Positions 1 to 11,977 of a DNA stretch of 64,000 nucleotides are shown piece by piece. How positions within the stretch are numbered: the stretch's first letter is position 1; every line of letters starts with the position of its first letter. The translations under genes were made by a program, and so were the position numbers. The DNA is from Phycomyces nitens. Taxonomy: Eukaryota; Mucoromycota; Mucoromycetes; Mucorales; Phycomycetaceae. The stretch spans positions 2,356,001-2,420,000 of the forward strand of contig JAHRBC010000006.1 of the NCBI GenBank assembly GCA_022702545.1, in the 5' to 3' direction. The notes below the pieces were generated by a model. It made no database searches, had not been told where the DNA came from, and saw nothing but the letters and a program-made list of their open reading frames with translations.

Positions 1-742
1 GTGTTGGTTGACATCCAGGCAAATAACAACAAGCCAAGGTGGGATGTCCATGCTCACTTTGACGAGAGTCCCAACAAGGAGCTGGTAGAACGTCTACTGG
101 CTTACCTTGGGCCAAATTTTGTTGGCTCACCCTTGAGAAGAAGCGACATTTGAGAGAAGGTCTACAGGAACTTCTGTAGCCATCGTCAGGAGCAGACAAA
201 GCCTTCTGAGAAGAAGGCAGTCTCCAACGCTCATTCGAGAAGGGCAAACCGTGAAAAAGATGTAGGTTGTATACTATTCAAACTAGAGACAAATATTAAT
301 GAATACATGTTGGATATTTGTTAGCATTTAAAACGTCACATGGCTGCCTTTCTCAAACATAAGGAGGCCATTGAGCAGGTAATGGGGCAAGTCTGCTCTG
401 GTCTGCTTCAGAAAGAAGCAATGTCTGAAGGAGAATCAGACAACGATACTTCAAAGACTCTTGGCAGGTGTCGGATCTCCGTTTATCGCCCAAGCTGGAG
501 AAGCGATGAGGTAAATTATTCTGTAAACAATATATAGTTATATGTATTAAGATAATATTTTTGAAATATTAACAAATGTTATTTAGTTCAACCAGTTTAT
601 TGAAATCGTTGACTCATTCATTTCTCTTGACTTGGGGATGAATGCTCATCAGATGCTGTCAAGAGAACTCACAGGAGTCAGAGACTTAGCAGTCCCTGGT
701 GACTTGGCCACCCGTCTGCCTCCTTGGGCCGTAAGAAATTAA
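1..742 (+). pseudogene. accessory protein gene of element A, 5' end missing
   Basis: Three exons are readable: 1-261 (start off-window), 325-510 and 587-742. They are joined by GT-AG introns at 262-324 and 511-586. The product matches the accessory proteins of element I (28860-29988) and F (63218 onward): a core with N-N-K-P-R-W and S-P-N-K-E-L-V, then a basic stretch, then a segment with EAMSEGES and RPSWRSD. The 186-nt exon has exactly the length of its counterpart in I. An in-frame TGA at 151-153 interrupts the first exon, so the gene is broken. Function is not established. By position it would correspond to the second, DNA-binding gene of plant CACTA elements, which is inference. Confidence 0.75.
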
Positions 743-863
743 ATAAAAAACAATTGTTTTATTTTACTCTTGCTTACGTATTTAATCCCAAAGACATGTT
801 TAAAGGCAATGAATGTTTTGTTTTGCTCTTTTTAAAAGAAACAAGTATTTATTTATTAATGCT

Positions 864-3800
864 TTAAGCATACATCTTTTTTGGTAAAGGAATGACCAGC
901 ATCTTTACATTAACACCAGACACCAGCTCAGCAGTCGCGACTTCCAAAAGAATACGATGTACTGGCAATATACAATGATAATTATCTGGAGAGAAACTTG
1001 GCAAGCAGACCTCAACTCCTTCATATTCACGCGTTCTACTTGGCATGTTGACAAACCATCTCACGAAAGCAAAGACATGAGTAGAATGATTTCCGATTGA
1101 TGGCAGACCAAGCTTGTGAAGGAACAAGTACTGAATTTGTCCTGTGTATGCTCGTGGAGGATCACCGACTCTACCTAGGAAGAGTGCTTGAATGAAAGAC
1201 CCACGGTCTACGGAACCATTTTTGCCTTTATACATCTGGCCAAGAAGATTGATGGATTTTATCTTTGTGATATGATTATCAACAAAGATACCTGACGATG
1301 TTGCCTGATGATAGTGCTGAAGACTAGATATATCGTATGATAGCCAATAGTATTCCAACAACTGGAGATAATCAGTATCATCCATTACAGATGGCTTTCT
1401 CACCAAGAGAGGGAAGGCAGAGGGAGGAAGGGGCTCATTTCCCTTTATCGGAAATTCAGGCTTTAAAGATGCACGCACAAATAGCTGAAGTATAAATGGC
1501 GTGTGTGAAAGAGGGGCAGAGGAGGAGGTGGCAGTTGTGGATGATGACGTGAGTTTTGACAGAAGAGGACGGAAAGGAGCTTGGTTTGGACAGGAGAGAA
1601 TTTTTTGTACGTAGTCGCCCTTGTACATGTCTTCAACAAAACTTTTCATGAACGTGGACTCAAATCCATCCCTTCTATTGGTGTCGATCTTCTTCAACAG
1701 GCCATTATACCTCTCAAACCCAAACAGCCAATAGCCATACACAGGTCCAAAATCACGAATGGTCTTGCGAAGATGGATGTGCAGGTGCATGTTACAGGTG
1801 AGAGTGGGAGCAGGATACAATTCTTCACATTTCTGACAGAATCTTTCCAAATGGGTATGGGCGTCATCAAGGTCATCAAACGTGATTGTTGGTGTTGCAA
1901 GGAGACGGCAAGCATCAACAAAGTCAATCCAATTCTTGAACTTATCCAGAGGAAGAACGTCTCTGAGCAGCACAGGAGAATACACTAACACCCAGGATTT
2001 CCATTCATCGGCCTTCATATATGGAAATCCTCTACTGATCTTCGTCTTCAAAATGGTGTAGTCAGTTGGCACCACCATTGATTCGGCCATTACTTGCATA
2101 GAAGCCAGCTTCCTATCCGTGATTAGACCACTAGTAGTCCACGTCTCAACCATCCTCTTGGCTGTACCCATGAATAGGTTATGTATGGGATCAATGATCG
2201 TTCCACGTACTAGATCAAAGTATCCAAGGCGATGCAGTTGCGACCATCAAACACCATTTTCGACCTCCAACTCATGCCTTTCTGAGGGCGTACTTGCACT
2301 CTTCTACACCTCAGCATGCAAACGGTTCTCCACACCACGACGACGACGCCACCCAGACTCATTAAACCCACGGAAGTCCACACTGCTTGTCCCAGGAAGA
2401 CGAGAAAATTTGCGGCAACACTTGTAACAGGCGTTTGTGCTGTTATGGGACGTGAATCCACTTGTCTTTCTGGCTGCAGGGATGTCACATGCTATCATTA
2501 ATAGTGCAGCACGGACGGTTGCTCCAGAATGACATTCAAATGTTGGGATGGTCATTCCCACATAGAGTTGCTCCAGCTCGTCAACCAAAGGCTTGAGATA
2601 ATGATTTATCTCTTCAGACTTTGGCTCCTTCGGCCCAGGCATGAGTCCAACAAGGATTGTATTTTCTGCCTTGAATCGCTCCTCACGAGCCAAGTTGTTT
2701 ATGACCAAGTATATTGCGCCACAAGAGTATGCAACCCTGTCAAAGGGCTGGAACCAATCGATATTCAGCGTCAACATCAAGGAACGAGGACGTGCAACAA
2801 AGGATTCACCATTGGTATCTTTCAACTCCTTCCACATTGTGCTGTCAAAGATGTCACACATTGTATCCATGATCTTGAGCTCCTGATTCCAGTGTTGAAT
2901 GCTTGCTTCAAAATCAGGGTGAAGGAAAAGAATTTTCAAGGCATGCTTCAATGATTGGTATTGAAACACACGCTTGGGAACCAATGATCCAGACGATGTG
3001 ACCTTGGTCAACTTGCAGTTACATGTCAAGCGTGCACCAACTTTTGTGAAAACACAGCAAGGGGGGACAGACTGGTTCTCTTCATATACTGCATGACAAT
3101 TGGGGCAGGCTACGAATCTCCTGATACCATTGGCAATTGCAGAATATCCTGTCATTCTTTGCAGACCAAGAAGACTGGATGGGAGCTGGAAATCCTGCTC
3201 GTAAATCGTCAAGAGTGTGTTGATGAACTCGATCAAGACAACAGCACCCTTGTTGACCACATAGCGGGATGCAAAGAGGACAACAAAAACGGCGATAAAC
3301 CTGTGCACAGGATTTTCAGGCATATTGGGGGTTGGGAAAGGGTCTATTTTAAAATCGAAAAAATTAATATTCAATTTTTTTCAGGCTTTTTTCTTTGCTG
3401 CTTTCTCTTTGCTTTTGGCTATTCAACACACATCTTCACTGTCAAATTCCTCAACTGCAATCTCAACTACATCTTCGCCTTCATCTTCTTCATCATCGCT
3501 TTCATCATTGCGTTCGCCATCAGCATTGGCCTCATTAGCAACTGAATTGCCCTCATCCAGTATTACATCGGCATCCCAAAAAGGTGAGTTGGTCTGACCG
3601 TCCAATACATCCGAGGGTCCAGACTGTTGAGTAGAAATAACCACTTATAGAATATAATAGTTTCTTAGTCTCTACTTTTTTTCAAATAAACTTTTCTTAC
3701 ATTGAATATCAATATCCATGTCTGCTTGAGTGTCTGTGTTTCATACCGCCGAAATTATTATACAATACATAAAAATAAACACTGAAATTATCATACCCAT

Positions 3801-3944
3801 CTCATTTGAGTTGCTCTGTTCAATTCTTGCTCTCTTGCTATGACGCTGAGCAGTTTGGCTTGCTACCAATGTGTAGCCTTGGCCATTGTTGTTGCATCTA
3901 TTGCAATAGCACTTGGTGTTGTAAAAAGTATTTGAAGATGACAT
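864..3944 (-). pseudogene. tnp2-type CACTA transposase, decayed
   Basis: The minus strand encodes a tnp2-family (Transposase_21-like) protein homologous to that of element I. Exon 1 (3797-3944) has a Cys/His cluster (KCYCNRC, later H). An acidic exon lies at about 3423-3644. The main exon begins near 3350 and contains NIDWFQPF, MPGPKEP, CDIPAARKTSGF and, further on, GPVYGYWLFGFERYN. Codons at 2304-2306 (TAG where I has Trp) and 2247-2249 (TGA where I has CGA Arg) stop translation. The splice donor after the acidic exon also looks damaged. The coding frame continues to the stop at 864-866. The gene faces the accessory gene at 1-742 tail to tail. This is a DDE cut-and-paste transposase family; the copy is non-functional. 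Confidence 0.82.
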
Positions 3945-4188
3945 TATGTTTGTGTTTATAATGTTAAAACAAAAAGGAAACGAGTGTTACATATACTTTA
4001 TTTATTATTATTTTATAGTGGTAAAAAAGCAATGTTGTTTTATTCTTTTTAATCAAGCCAATGGGGTCAAGCAAAAGAACGTTTTTAATCAGAACACAAA
4101 AAAAGGTGTTGAGCTGCAAATTTGCCCTAATTTTCCTCAGGTAGACAGCTTTGCCCACACATGAGTATTCAGACCCATTTTTCCAGTG

Positions 4189-6087
4189 ATGGTTTGAGAA
4201 AAATATTAACAAAAACAAAGGTTATTCTCTATGGGTTGTCTTGTGCCGTATTTTTCGATCTTGGTGATAAAGCACATTATGTCAATGAAGTTTACTCTTT
4301 TCTTTGAGACCACCACTTGTATCAATCGCTAACTTACCAAGCCAATCAAGGTATTTGTCCAATTGATCCCTTTTTATACCAAATATTCATTTACAAAATA
4401 TGAAAAATATATACAAACCAACCACTTTAACAAACTATTGACTTTTGAATATTCCTTTGGGTTGATCAATCTTCATTTGATTGCAAAGGTTTTTGGTGAA
4501 AATATTAGTAAAATAGCTTGCTGTCCAATACTTGCCAAGCATGGATAATAACCATATCCTTTACATTGTGAACAAAGGAATGAGCCTTGTATCTTAATAT
4601 AACTTTTGCGTTGCCAGATAAAATAAAAACACAAGTTAAATCATAGTATAGCATTTTATTGTTGTTACAATCGATTATTACCTTTTCCATAAGATACACT
4701 TTAAGAATATGCGCAACTTACTTTCCCAACAAGATTATAGCAAGACTATATCTCGGTCTCTTTTAAACTATTCAAAATTACCTGATACACCTTTTTTCAT
4801 ATAATAAATCGCCGAGGCCCATTACAAAGCTGTTCCACTCAATTCATAGAGAGAATTATAAGTAAACTGGATAAACTCATTAGATACTTTGAAATTCGCG
4901 GCTATATCAATATAGCAATTAGTATGTATCATGATATTAAACTTTTGTAACCACATACATATACTAAAGCTCGTTTTTGGGATATTTTCAATGGGAGAAG
5001 TGGTGACCAACTGTATAAGCTTTTCAGTCAATTTGTCTATTTAAATATTAATGTTATGCACAGCATAAGAATAGTATAAATGAAGTTCTGTTTAGTTATT
5101 ACCTGCGGCATACTGATTTGAATGCTATGGAGGTTGATGTTTCCACTGTCATTGTTAATGTCCATCATTGGACGGATTCAACTTTGCATTCTTCATTTAT
5201 ATACCCAAACGGTGATATTAGCACTGACAATCACCACCCAACACCCCCTTGTCCTTGTAGAAAATAAATATAGTATTAGTAAAAACACAAAGTAGGAATC
5301 ACTTGCTCCTTGTACATGCTTACCTAGCAATCACAATATAACTAATGAAAACCAGCTCATTAGTATTGTTCATCTCTACTTTTAATATAGAGATTAAGAC
5401 TTTAGTCAATACTTTGTTACTTTAGAAAAAACTCATGAAGGAGTACGGCATTGCAAATGATGACTTGTATGTAGCAGAAATAAAGTAGCATCCTGCACTT
5501 TGTACAACGGGCTATATACTACAACCAACATTTGCAGTTGTTAATGTAGATGACGTCCAACATCAACAACTCAATCAATACCTACCAGATGGAAATAATT
5601 CTATTTTATTGCACTGTACTACATATTCAAGAATAATTGACGCGTCACCATGAGTAGCCTCTTTATTTTATAATTCTTTCTTTATAATGCTCTCTCTATA
5701 CTTCTTCATATTACTATATGGACACCAAATAAAATAAAGCAGCTAATAATGTCAAAAACAAAAATTCGGTTTCAAAAAACGGCAGTTATGTTACCGTTTC
5801 GTTCACACAGGACAAAAATTATTTTTTTCAAGAATGCTCAACATCTTCAACACCAAATAAAATGCTCATTTCAATAAACAACACTACCTAAAATTTTACG
5901 AGCCCTTTCTATGTTACTACAACTACCTCATTGCCAGAGAAAAAGAGATTCCATGCGACTTTTATGAATCGGCATCGATGACATTACCTTTCAACCACAA
6001 TCTGCAGAGAAAAAGCAGTCTAAAATCAGAAAAAATGGCAGTTATGTTACCGTTTTGGTAGCTGTTCCCACTCCTCTTGCCGTAGTG
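4189..6087 (+). mobile_element. relic H, right part of a CACTACGGC-family CACTA element
   Basis: The right end reads GCCGTAGTG at 6079-6087, the family terminus. Bases 5735-6070 match the subterminal unit found near 39580 and 43660, including accaaataaa, a pair of ACGGCAG/TACCGT motifs and the AAATCCTCATTTC-like stretch. Element A begins at 4188, so H's left part should lie beyond A, outside the window. After 6087 the J' sequence resumes. That makes H an insertion in J' and A an insertion in H. Confidence 0.7.
4440..5660 (+). pseudogene. rotted tnp2 transposase C-terminal half in relic H
   Basis: Scattered blocks align with the transposase of element E (36407-39543). Around 4465-4510 the DNA encodes LHLIAKVFGENISK, where E has LHLIARGIGKHLFE. 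Bases 5120-5330 resemble E's exon 6, and the following intron tract is recognisable near 5265-5330. Bases 5431-5650 resemble the last exon, including a GTAGATGAC…CATCAAC block for VDDIIHQ. No long reading frame survives. It is more diverged from E than E1 and E2 are, so it is an older or different subfamily copy. Confidence 0.6.
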
Positions 6088-7008
6088 ATAAACGTTGAGT
6101 GGTTATATACTTACTTGGTAATCAGTGTAATGGGCGCAATGGCCAACCAGATGAAGAATATTTTGATTACATCTATTACATAATAGATTAGTAAAGTGAT
6201 ATAAGGGCTGAAAGGTTGTATACTTACTTGGTAATGGGTATAACGGACACAATTACTGACCAGATGACATGGAATCGGCACATACCAGATGACCGAAAAA
6301 ATTCTAATGAATGGAACGAATGTTAATAAAGCATGCCTAGTATATAAAAGAGTGTCATCATACCATAATATACAGCAAAGTGCTCCTCTGTATTTGTTTG
6401 TAATGGGAGGCCGTGAATTACTAAGCAGAGCAATGAGCTTGTGGAAACTGAATGAGATAATAAAAAGAACATTACCAGTATACCAGAGTTATTGACATAA
6501 ACCAGCAGCCCTTGTATGGATATAGAAAAGAATATCTGGACAAATATAAGGTCATGATGAGTAAAAAAAAAATTTAAAAGAGAATGATGCTTACCATGCC
6601 AAAAAGTAAAGAAAAGGAAAAGAAAAGAAAAGAACAAAGGTTGAAAGCAAAAATCCAATAGAGATCAACGGCAATATTGAGTGTCCTGAACGTGACGTGG
6701 AACTAATAAACCCACTTAATAAAACGATTTGTATTTTTGAAACAGAGCCCAAATATTACAAATGGATTAGTCAGTGCAAGCAAATTAAATGGATTAGCCA
6801 GTTGAAGCAGATTACTAAGTATACCTGACAGCATAATGTAAGCAAAGATCAAAATACTATAAAACCTCTTTAGAAAGAAGTATACTTTTTAATTACTTTT
6901 AATTACTTTCTCATGTATGTATTATTTACGGAATATTTCAAAATCTATTGGAAAATAGATATTCATAATCAACGAACCTCACACTTTAATATATTTTTCT
7001 AGTATTCA
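6088..7008. other. 3' subterminal non-coding region of J'
   Basis: The region matches 56490-57400 of J in inverted orientation. It holds the minus-strand splice-like array described for J, with GTAAGTAT donors next to CATTACCAA and GATTACCAA-type ends. The open frames at 6289-6495 (+) and 6323-6658 (-) have no recognisable domain, and their mirror copies in J are broken, so I do not call genes here. Confidence 0.5.
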
Positions 7009-8109
7009 ATGTCTCAATTTATATCATCAAGCTCTAAAAAGACCTACAAGTCGACTACCAAGAAGTCGATTGGTAAGACTAGTGGCACTAGACCAGCAGG
7101 AACCGTGATGCAGATGATCCTTCCTGCTCCAAGCAACAATGCTGAACAGGACGGTGCAGTGTTGTCAAACCTGTCGGCTCTTCAGACAAGACTGAATGAG
7201 TCGCATGTCCTGTTGCAGCAGGTCCATCAAGGTATGGAATCCCTCAAGAACTCGAATGGCAACAGTAGCCAAGTTTCCCCCCATCAAGCTCCACCACCAC
7301 AGATGTATATGAAGTATTGACTTCCATCGGTCTCAGTAGGATATCTATATATAAATATTAATTTTATATTGATGAATTACTTACCCTATGTCATATAGCG
7401 TCTCATACAATCAGAGACAAGGAATGTCTTGGTGTCTACACCATTGACAATGAATGAGGGGGCACTCTCTTCATCCAACCGGCCTATTGCAGACAAGGTC
7501 CGGATATACATTCACCAGCAGCCTGAAGGACAGCCTCTTGAGTCTGCAGTCATAGAGGAAAAAACAAGACAGCACATCTCGTACAAGCTAAACAGAGCTA
7601 ACACCTTGCCAGAAAAGTTAGCTAAGCAAAACCAGTCTTCTCGTAGACGTACAAGAAAAACAAGAGTTAGTATAATATAATATTTGTTTTCATACTTCTA
7701 ATACTTGATTTTGAAATAGATCCTCAAAGCCTACAAGAGGCTGCATTTGGCAGACAAGGCAAACTTGGAGTCCAAGTATGGAGAGACCGTCGAGGATCTC
7801 TTGGACAAAGAGATGTCGTCCAACATTGAGTCTGATGATGAGCAACGGGAGTATACCGTTTATACTCCCAGTAACAGACATCCTTTGGTAAGATATTGTT
7901 TGGGCAAATTTGATGTGCTTCATATAATTAATTAATTCGATTATCATATATAGGTTGAGGAGTACTTGGGCGAGTTGAAAGCCCAGAGAAGCAAGGAAAA
8001 GAAGATGAAGGTCATTGATTTTTCTTCTTGTCCTGTTGAAAGTAGACACATTGAATTGTCAAAAGAGCAGAAGGCGCGTGTTGCCAAGTGGATTGCAACA
8101 CGGCAATAA
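7009..8109 (+). pseudogene. accessory protein gene of J', one in-frame stop
   Basis: Four exons are supported by the J copy and by splice sites: 7009-7335, 7399-7665, 7720-7887 and 7954-8109 (305 codons plus stop). The predicted protein starts with a Ser/Lys-rich segment. It continues with a helical, probably coiled-coil stretch (LSALQTRLNESHVLLQQ), then an Arg/Lys-rich exon (SSRRRTRKTR), and ends in a charged helix (EEYLGELKAQRSKEKKMK). A TGA at 7318-7320 stands where J has CGA. This copy keeps six C's near 7277, where J has five, so the two copies are broken by different single lesions. It converges with the transposase gene. A role as DNA-binding partner of the transposase is inferred from position only. 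Confidence 0.72.
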
Positions 8110-8639
8110 AAAAATTTGTATTTGGTTGTCTTGATATAATGGTCTTTATTGAATAAGTTGAAACAAGTTGTTGGGCTGGAAGATGATGGTGGTAGGGTTG
8201 GCATTACTCGTTTTTGTATTGTTGTTGCAATAAAAAATAAAGAAAGACAAGATGGTGAGAAACAATATTATTTTTAATGGTTATTTTATTTTAGTCGTAA
8301 TTATTGCAAAACAAATATTTAATAGCAAAATAAAATATTTTCATTGGCTTTATAAACTTGGAATTTAAATGAAAATTTTTAGTATATTATGTAGTATAAA
8401 CTTTAAAATATAGCTGATCATCAGGTATTAAATAAACAACTACTTGGCTTATCGCATAATGAGCTGGAGAAAATAAATATTTGTTTTGAGATCTGTTTTA
8501 AAGGACGTAACTTGTATATATCAATCTAATATTTTAATCAATCTTAAAAATGTATTGATAAAAGAACAGATAGTAAAGTAAAACAAGAAAAATAAGCATT
8601 ACGTGGCTGATGTTTGTGGTCAAAAACGCAATTTTTTTA
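8110..8639. other. intergenic tract between convergent genes of J'
   Basis: This 530-bp AT-rich tract lies between the stop codons of the accessory gene (8107-8109) and the transposase gene (8640-8642). It is mirrored at 54848-55378 in J. I see poly(A)-signal-like AATAAA sequences on both strands and nothing else. Confidence 0.5.
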
Positions 8640-9210
8640 TTAAGTGACGACTTTTCTAGGTAATGGAATAATCAGGCGTTTTTGAGACCCTTGTTGGAGA
8701 TTGTGAGTTGTCAATGCAAAGCAAGAATGCAGACGATGTACTGGAATAATACACTCAATGGTCTCCTCTAAAAACCCCTTTTCCCACAGCTCCAGACCTT
8801 GCACTACGGCGGAAGGACCAGTAGCTGTGCCAAAAACGGTAGCATAACTACCGTTTTTTATGATTTTAGAGCACTTTATCTCCGCAGATTGTGGTTGAAA
8901 GGTAATGTCATCGATCCCAAATCATAAAAGTTGCATGGAATGTCTTTTCATCAGGCAATGAGGTAGTTGTAGTACCATAGAAAGGGCTCGTAAGTTTTTA
9001 GGCAACCTTGTTTATTGAAATGAGCATTTTATTTGGTGTTAAAGATGTTGCGCATTTTTGAGAAAAATAATTTTTCGCCTGTGTGAACAAAACGGTAGTT
9101 ATGCTACCGTTTTTTTGAAACAATTTTTTTGTTTTTGACATTATTAGCCATTTTATTTTATTTTATTTGGTATTGATATTTATAAGGAAAGAAAAAGAAA
9201 AAGAAAATTT

Positions 9211-10088
9211 TTATAAAGTGGCAAGGTTCCCCATGGTCACACGCAGATTGTTATTAAACACGTAATATGGTGCAATGATAAAGAACTGATTACTACTCAG
9301 AGGGTACTGGATGAGCCCAACTTGATGCTGAATGTCATCCACATTAACAGCATATTTTGGCTGGGTTGTTTGTCCAGTTGAGCTGTGTGACCGCCGTATT
9401 ACGATTGGCACAGATGAGTCATGGGCTGCTGTACCATGCTCTTTCATCACTTCAACGAATGCCAGAAAGTGCGGTGTGCCATCAACCTCTTTATGCTCAA
9501 AATAAAATTCCACGGTGCCAACAAACCAGCTTTGAATAGTTATATTGCGATGGCTAGATAAAAATATAAAAAATGCGAGTGATCTCTATTTTGTATTTTG
9601 ACTAATACCAATACTCCCTTTCTGTATGGACAGGTGAACATCACATGATGATTGCCACGTCTGGTCTCGTTTTTTATTCTTCGGTACATACATGAAGAAT
9701 GTACAGTTGAATTTTTCCAAAGACGAGAAGCAACAACAATCGTCGGGTCATCAAGTTCAATACTGTTCATACCACTGTTTCGCACATAGTACTTTGCCAA
9801 AGTATTCTTGACAACAGGACTGCTGACACCTTCCAAGTCATCATCATTCAAGCTGGCATGTCAGTTGAATGGCTCCCATAGCTGGGCAGCACTTACACCA
9901 TCTGGAAGATCTAAGAAACTTGCTTCATTATATGTGGACGGCTGACTTGTACTAGGATAATTCTGAGAGCTGTTTGCTGAACTGACAAAGCTATGAACAG
10001 CAAAGCGCTCAACAAGCAAACTGGCATTTCTACCGCCCTTCAAGTTTGACGTGATAAGCTTGGAGTATACTCTAATTACTTTTTCCAT
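9211..10088 (-). pseudogene. C-terminal transposase fragment in E1
   Basis: The frame starts at ATG 10086-10088 (MEKVIRVYSKLITSN) and aligns with the E transposase from its SMERIIGVYSKL segment to the C terminus. It has one intron (about 9537-9601), the counterpart of E intron 6. A TGA at 9861-9863 splits it; the same TGA is present in E2 at 42950-42952, so it predates amplification of the pair. The product lacks the catalytic part. It could be inert, or a C-terminal fragment might bind partners; the sequence does not decide this. Confidence 0.78.
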
Positions 10089-11977
10089 GGGTAGGTAAGA
10101 GATTATTTGACTAATAATAGCAACAGCAGCAAAGACACTTCTTGGTCAATGATGACAAAATCAACGTACCTGTCATCAATGATTGTGGCCAGTGAGGCAC
10201 GGCTAGGACAATAGCACTCCACATTTACAAGTGCAAAAGAATGTGGTGTGCCAAGAATCTTCTTCAAGACACCTTTAAGAGTGCAAACCAGACTTGTAAG
10301 AGAAAAATAGCAGAGAACAGCCAGGCAAGTTTATTAATTAACAAACATTTGAATATACATTATAATTAATACAATATTTTTATTATGTTATAGCAGGAAA
10401 GAGCAAGCAGTTCTTTTCTTTCAGAAGATGAGGTATTTCAAACGGATGACGAGGCTGAATCCCCAATCATGACAGATGTACTATAAGTTAGAGCTTTTTG
10501 TTGCTCATCTATTCTCAATTTAATATTAATATAATATTTCTACTGTTTGATATAGGTTTACACCACTAGGAATGAGCAATGAGCCTTCATCTAAGAGAAA
10601 CAGACTAAGTCTTTAATATTCTTTAGGCAGCTCTTATTGGTTCTCTCATATTTTTAGTATATGTTTTAGCGCACTTTTTCTTTTCCTCTTTTCCTTTAGC
10701 TGTTTTATCTTTGCTTTGGTCCTCTCCTTTGAAATAAAATCAAATAACTCTCCATCACGTAAGATTGCCACCTTAATAAATGCCCGATTGGCATCTTGTA
10801 TACCACATCTTCAGCTCTGTTGTTTTTAATCTAGGAATGAAACACACATCTCGCCCTTTTTCAAGCACCAAAAAAAATGAAATTTTTTTATAGCTGTATT
10901 ACGCCGAGGTTAGTTTATATTTCTTTTCTTTTCTTTGCTCTACTTTTTTGAAATAAAACTAAATGACCCTCCCTTATGTAAGGTTGTCAATTACATAAAC
11001 ATCCGATTGGAATCTTGTATACCACATCTTCAGCTCTGCTATCTTTAATCAAGGAATGAAACACTCATCTCATAATTTTTCAGACACTAAAAAAAGGTGA
11101 AATTTTTTTACAGCTATATTACACTAAAGTTTGTCATTCCCCACCTCCCCACCTGGGAATCTCTGTAGAATATGCATATTGTTTTCTTAATGATGTACTC
11201 ATTCTGCCAATTGCCATTATATTCGAATTAGTTTTAAATCTTATGAGCTGACTTTACAGCAATATATTTTCTATGGTAAGAATATTATAATATGTTTACA
11301 CTCTTTAATTAATCATATTGCGCATTCTCTATTCTCCTTCTACTGCATCTAGTATTTACATCTGTACGTTTCATATAGTGGCATTAATTCAAGAGATGCT
11401 TGGTATACCGATTAACAAGCACAATATATACTGGTATGCTATCCAAAACAATAAGCTCGGTTTATTTGATTGCTTCATTCTCTGACCACAATATTTTTAT
11501 AGCAATTGGTGAAGACCAAAGGCCATCCAAGTCATAACAACATGTTGTTGGCATCGTGTATAGATTGAGTAAAAGGTTTGTACCATATACGTTTTATAAT
11601 ATTAAATAGTATTTGCTTTTGGTATGTTTCTATATTATTATTATACATATTTTAATATTATTTGAAATAAATCGAAATTATAATAAAAAATAAACCATTA
11701 TTTCAAATAAATGGCAGTAAAAAAAGAATGGGTGCTAGTATATAAAGTAATATAAAAGAGAGGCTATAGTATATAAAGAAACGATTTTGGTTGGATAAAA
11801 AAACGGTAGCTGTGCCTATTCCTGCCTCATAACTACCCTTTTTTTTCACACTAAAAAAACGGTAACAGCTACCGAAATCGCCTTATACAGAGTCTTTACT
11901 ACCGTTTTTTTTGGTGGGAAAAAACGGTAGTAATGCTACCAAAACGGTAGTTAGCTACCGTTTTTTCCGCCGTAGTG
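10089..11977. other. E1 remainder: accessory-gene remnant and subterminal repeats
   Basis: Bases 10225-10330 and 10393-10490 correspond to accessory-gene exon sequence of E (exons 2 and 3), and 10557-10616 to its last exon with stop TAA at 10614-10616, here on the plus strand. Then come two related ~170-bp blocks at 10725-10910 and 10920-11120. One unit of the 159-bp subterminal repeat follows at about 11410-11575. The palindromic ACGGTAG terminal region is at 11790-11977. No complete gene is present. Confidence 0.6.

Larger units (their letters stand above)
1..4188 (-). mobile_element. CACTA element A (CACTGG family), left part off-window
   Basis: The element's 5' terminus is at 4188, where the minus strand reads CACTGGAAAAATGGGTC. 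This resembles the terminus of element I at 25418 (CACTGGAAAAACAACC). It carries a tnp2-type transposase on the minus strand and a convergent accessory gene on the plus strand, the same order as element I. Its other end lies before base 1. Several nonsense changes in both genes show it is dead. It sits inside the relic H, whose sequence resumes at 4189. The 3' end and target duplication cannot be checked here. Confidence 0.8.
8802..11977 (-). mobile_element. E1, non-autonomous CACTACGGC-family CACTA (3176 bp)
   Basis: The ends are CACTACGGCGGAAGG at 8802 and TTTTCCGCCGTAGTG ending at 11977, flanked by TTG on both sides (8799-8801, 11978-11980). Read on the minus strand it is collinear with E2 (40676-44328). 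It lacks most of the two genes present in E but keeps the last accessory exons and the 3' third of the transposase. The internal-deletion joints near 10090 and 10225 are the same as in E2. Termini are rich in ACGGTAG in both orientations. Confidence 0.92.

Noticed and set aside
6289..6658. Overlapping frames in the J' subterminal region as genes
   Set aside because: The mirror copy in J is broken in one of the two frames, no domains are visible, and they sit in the splice-like block region.
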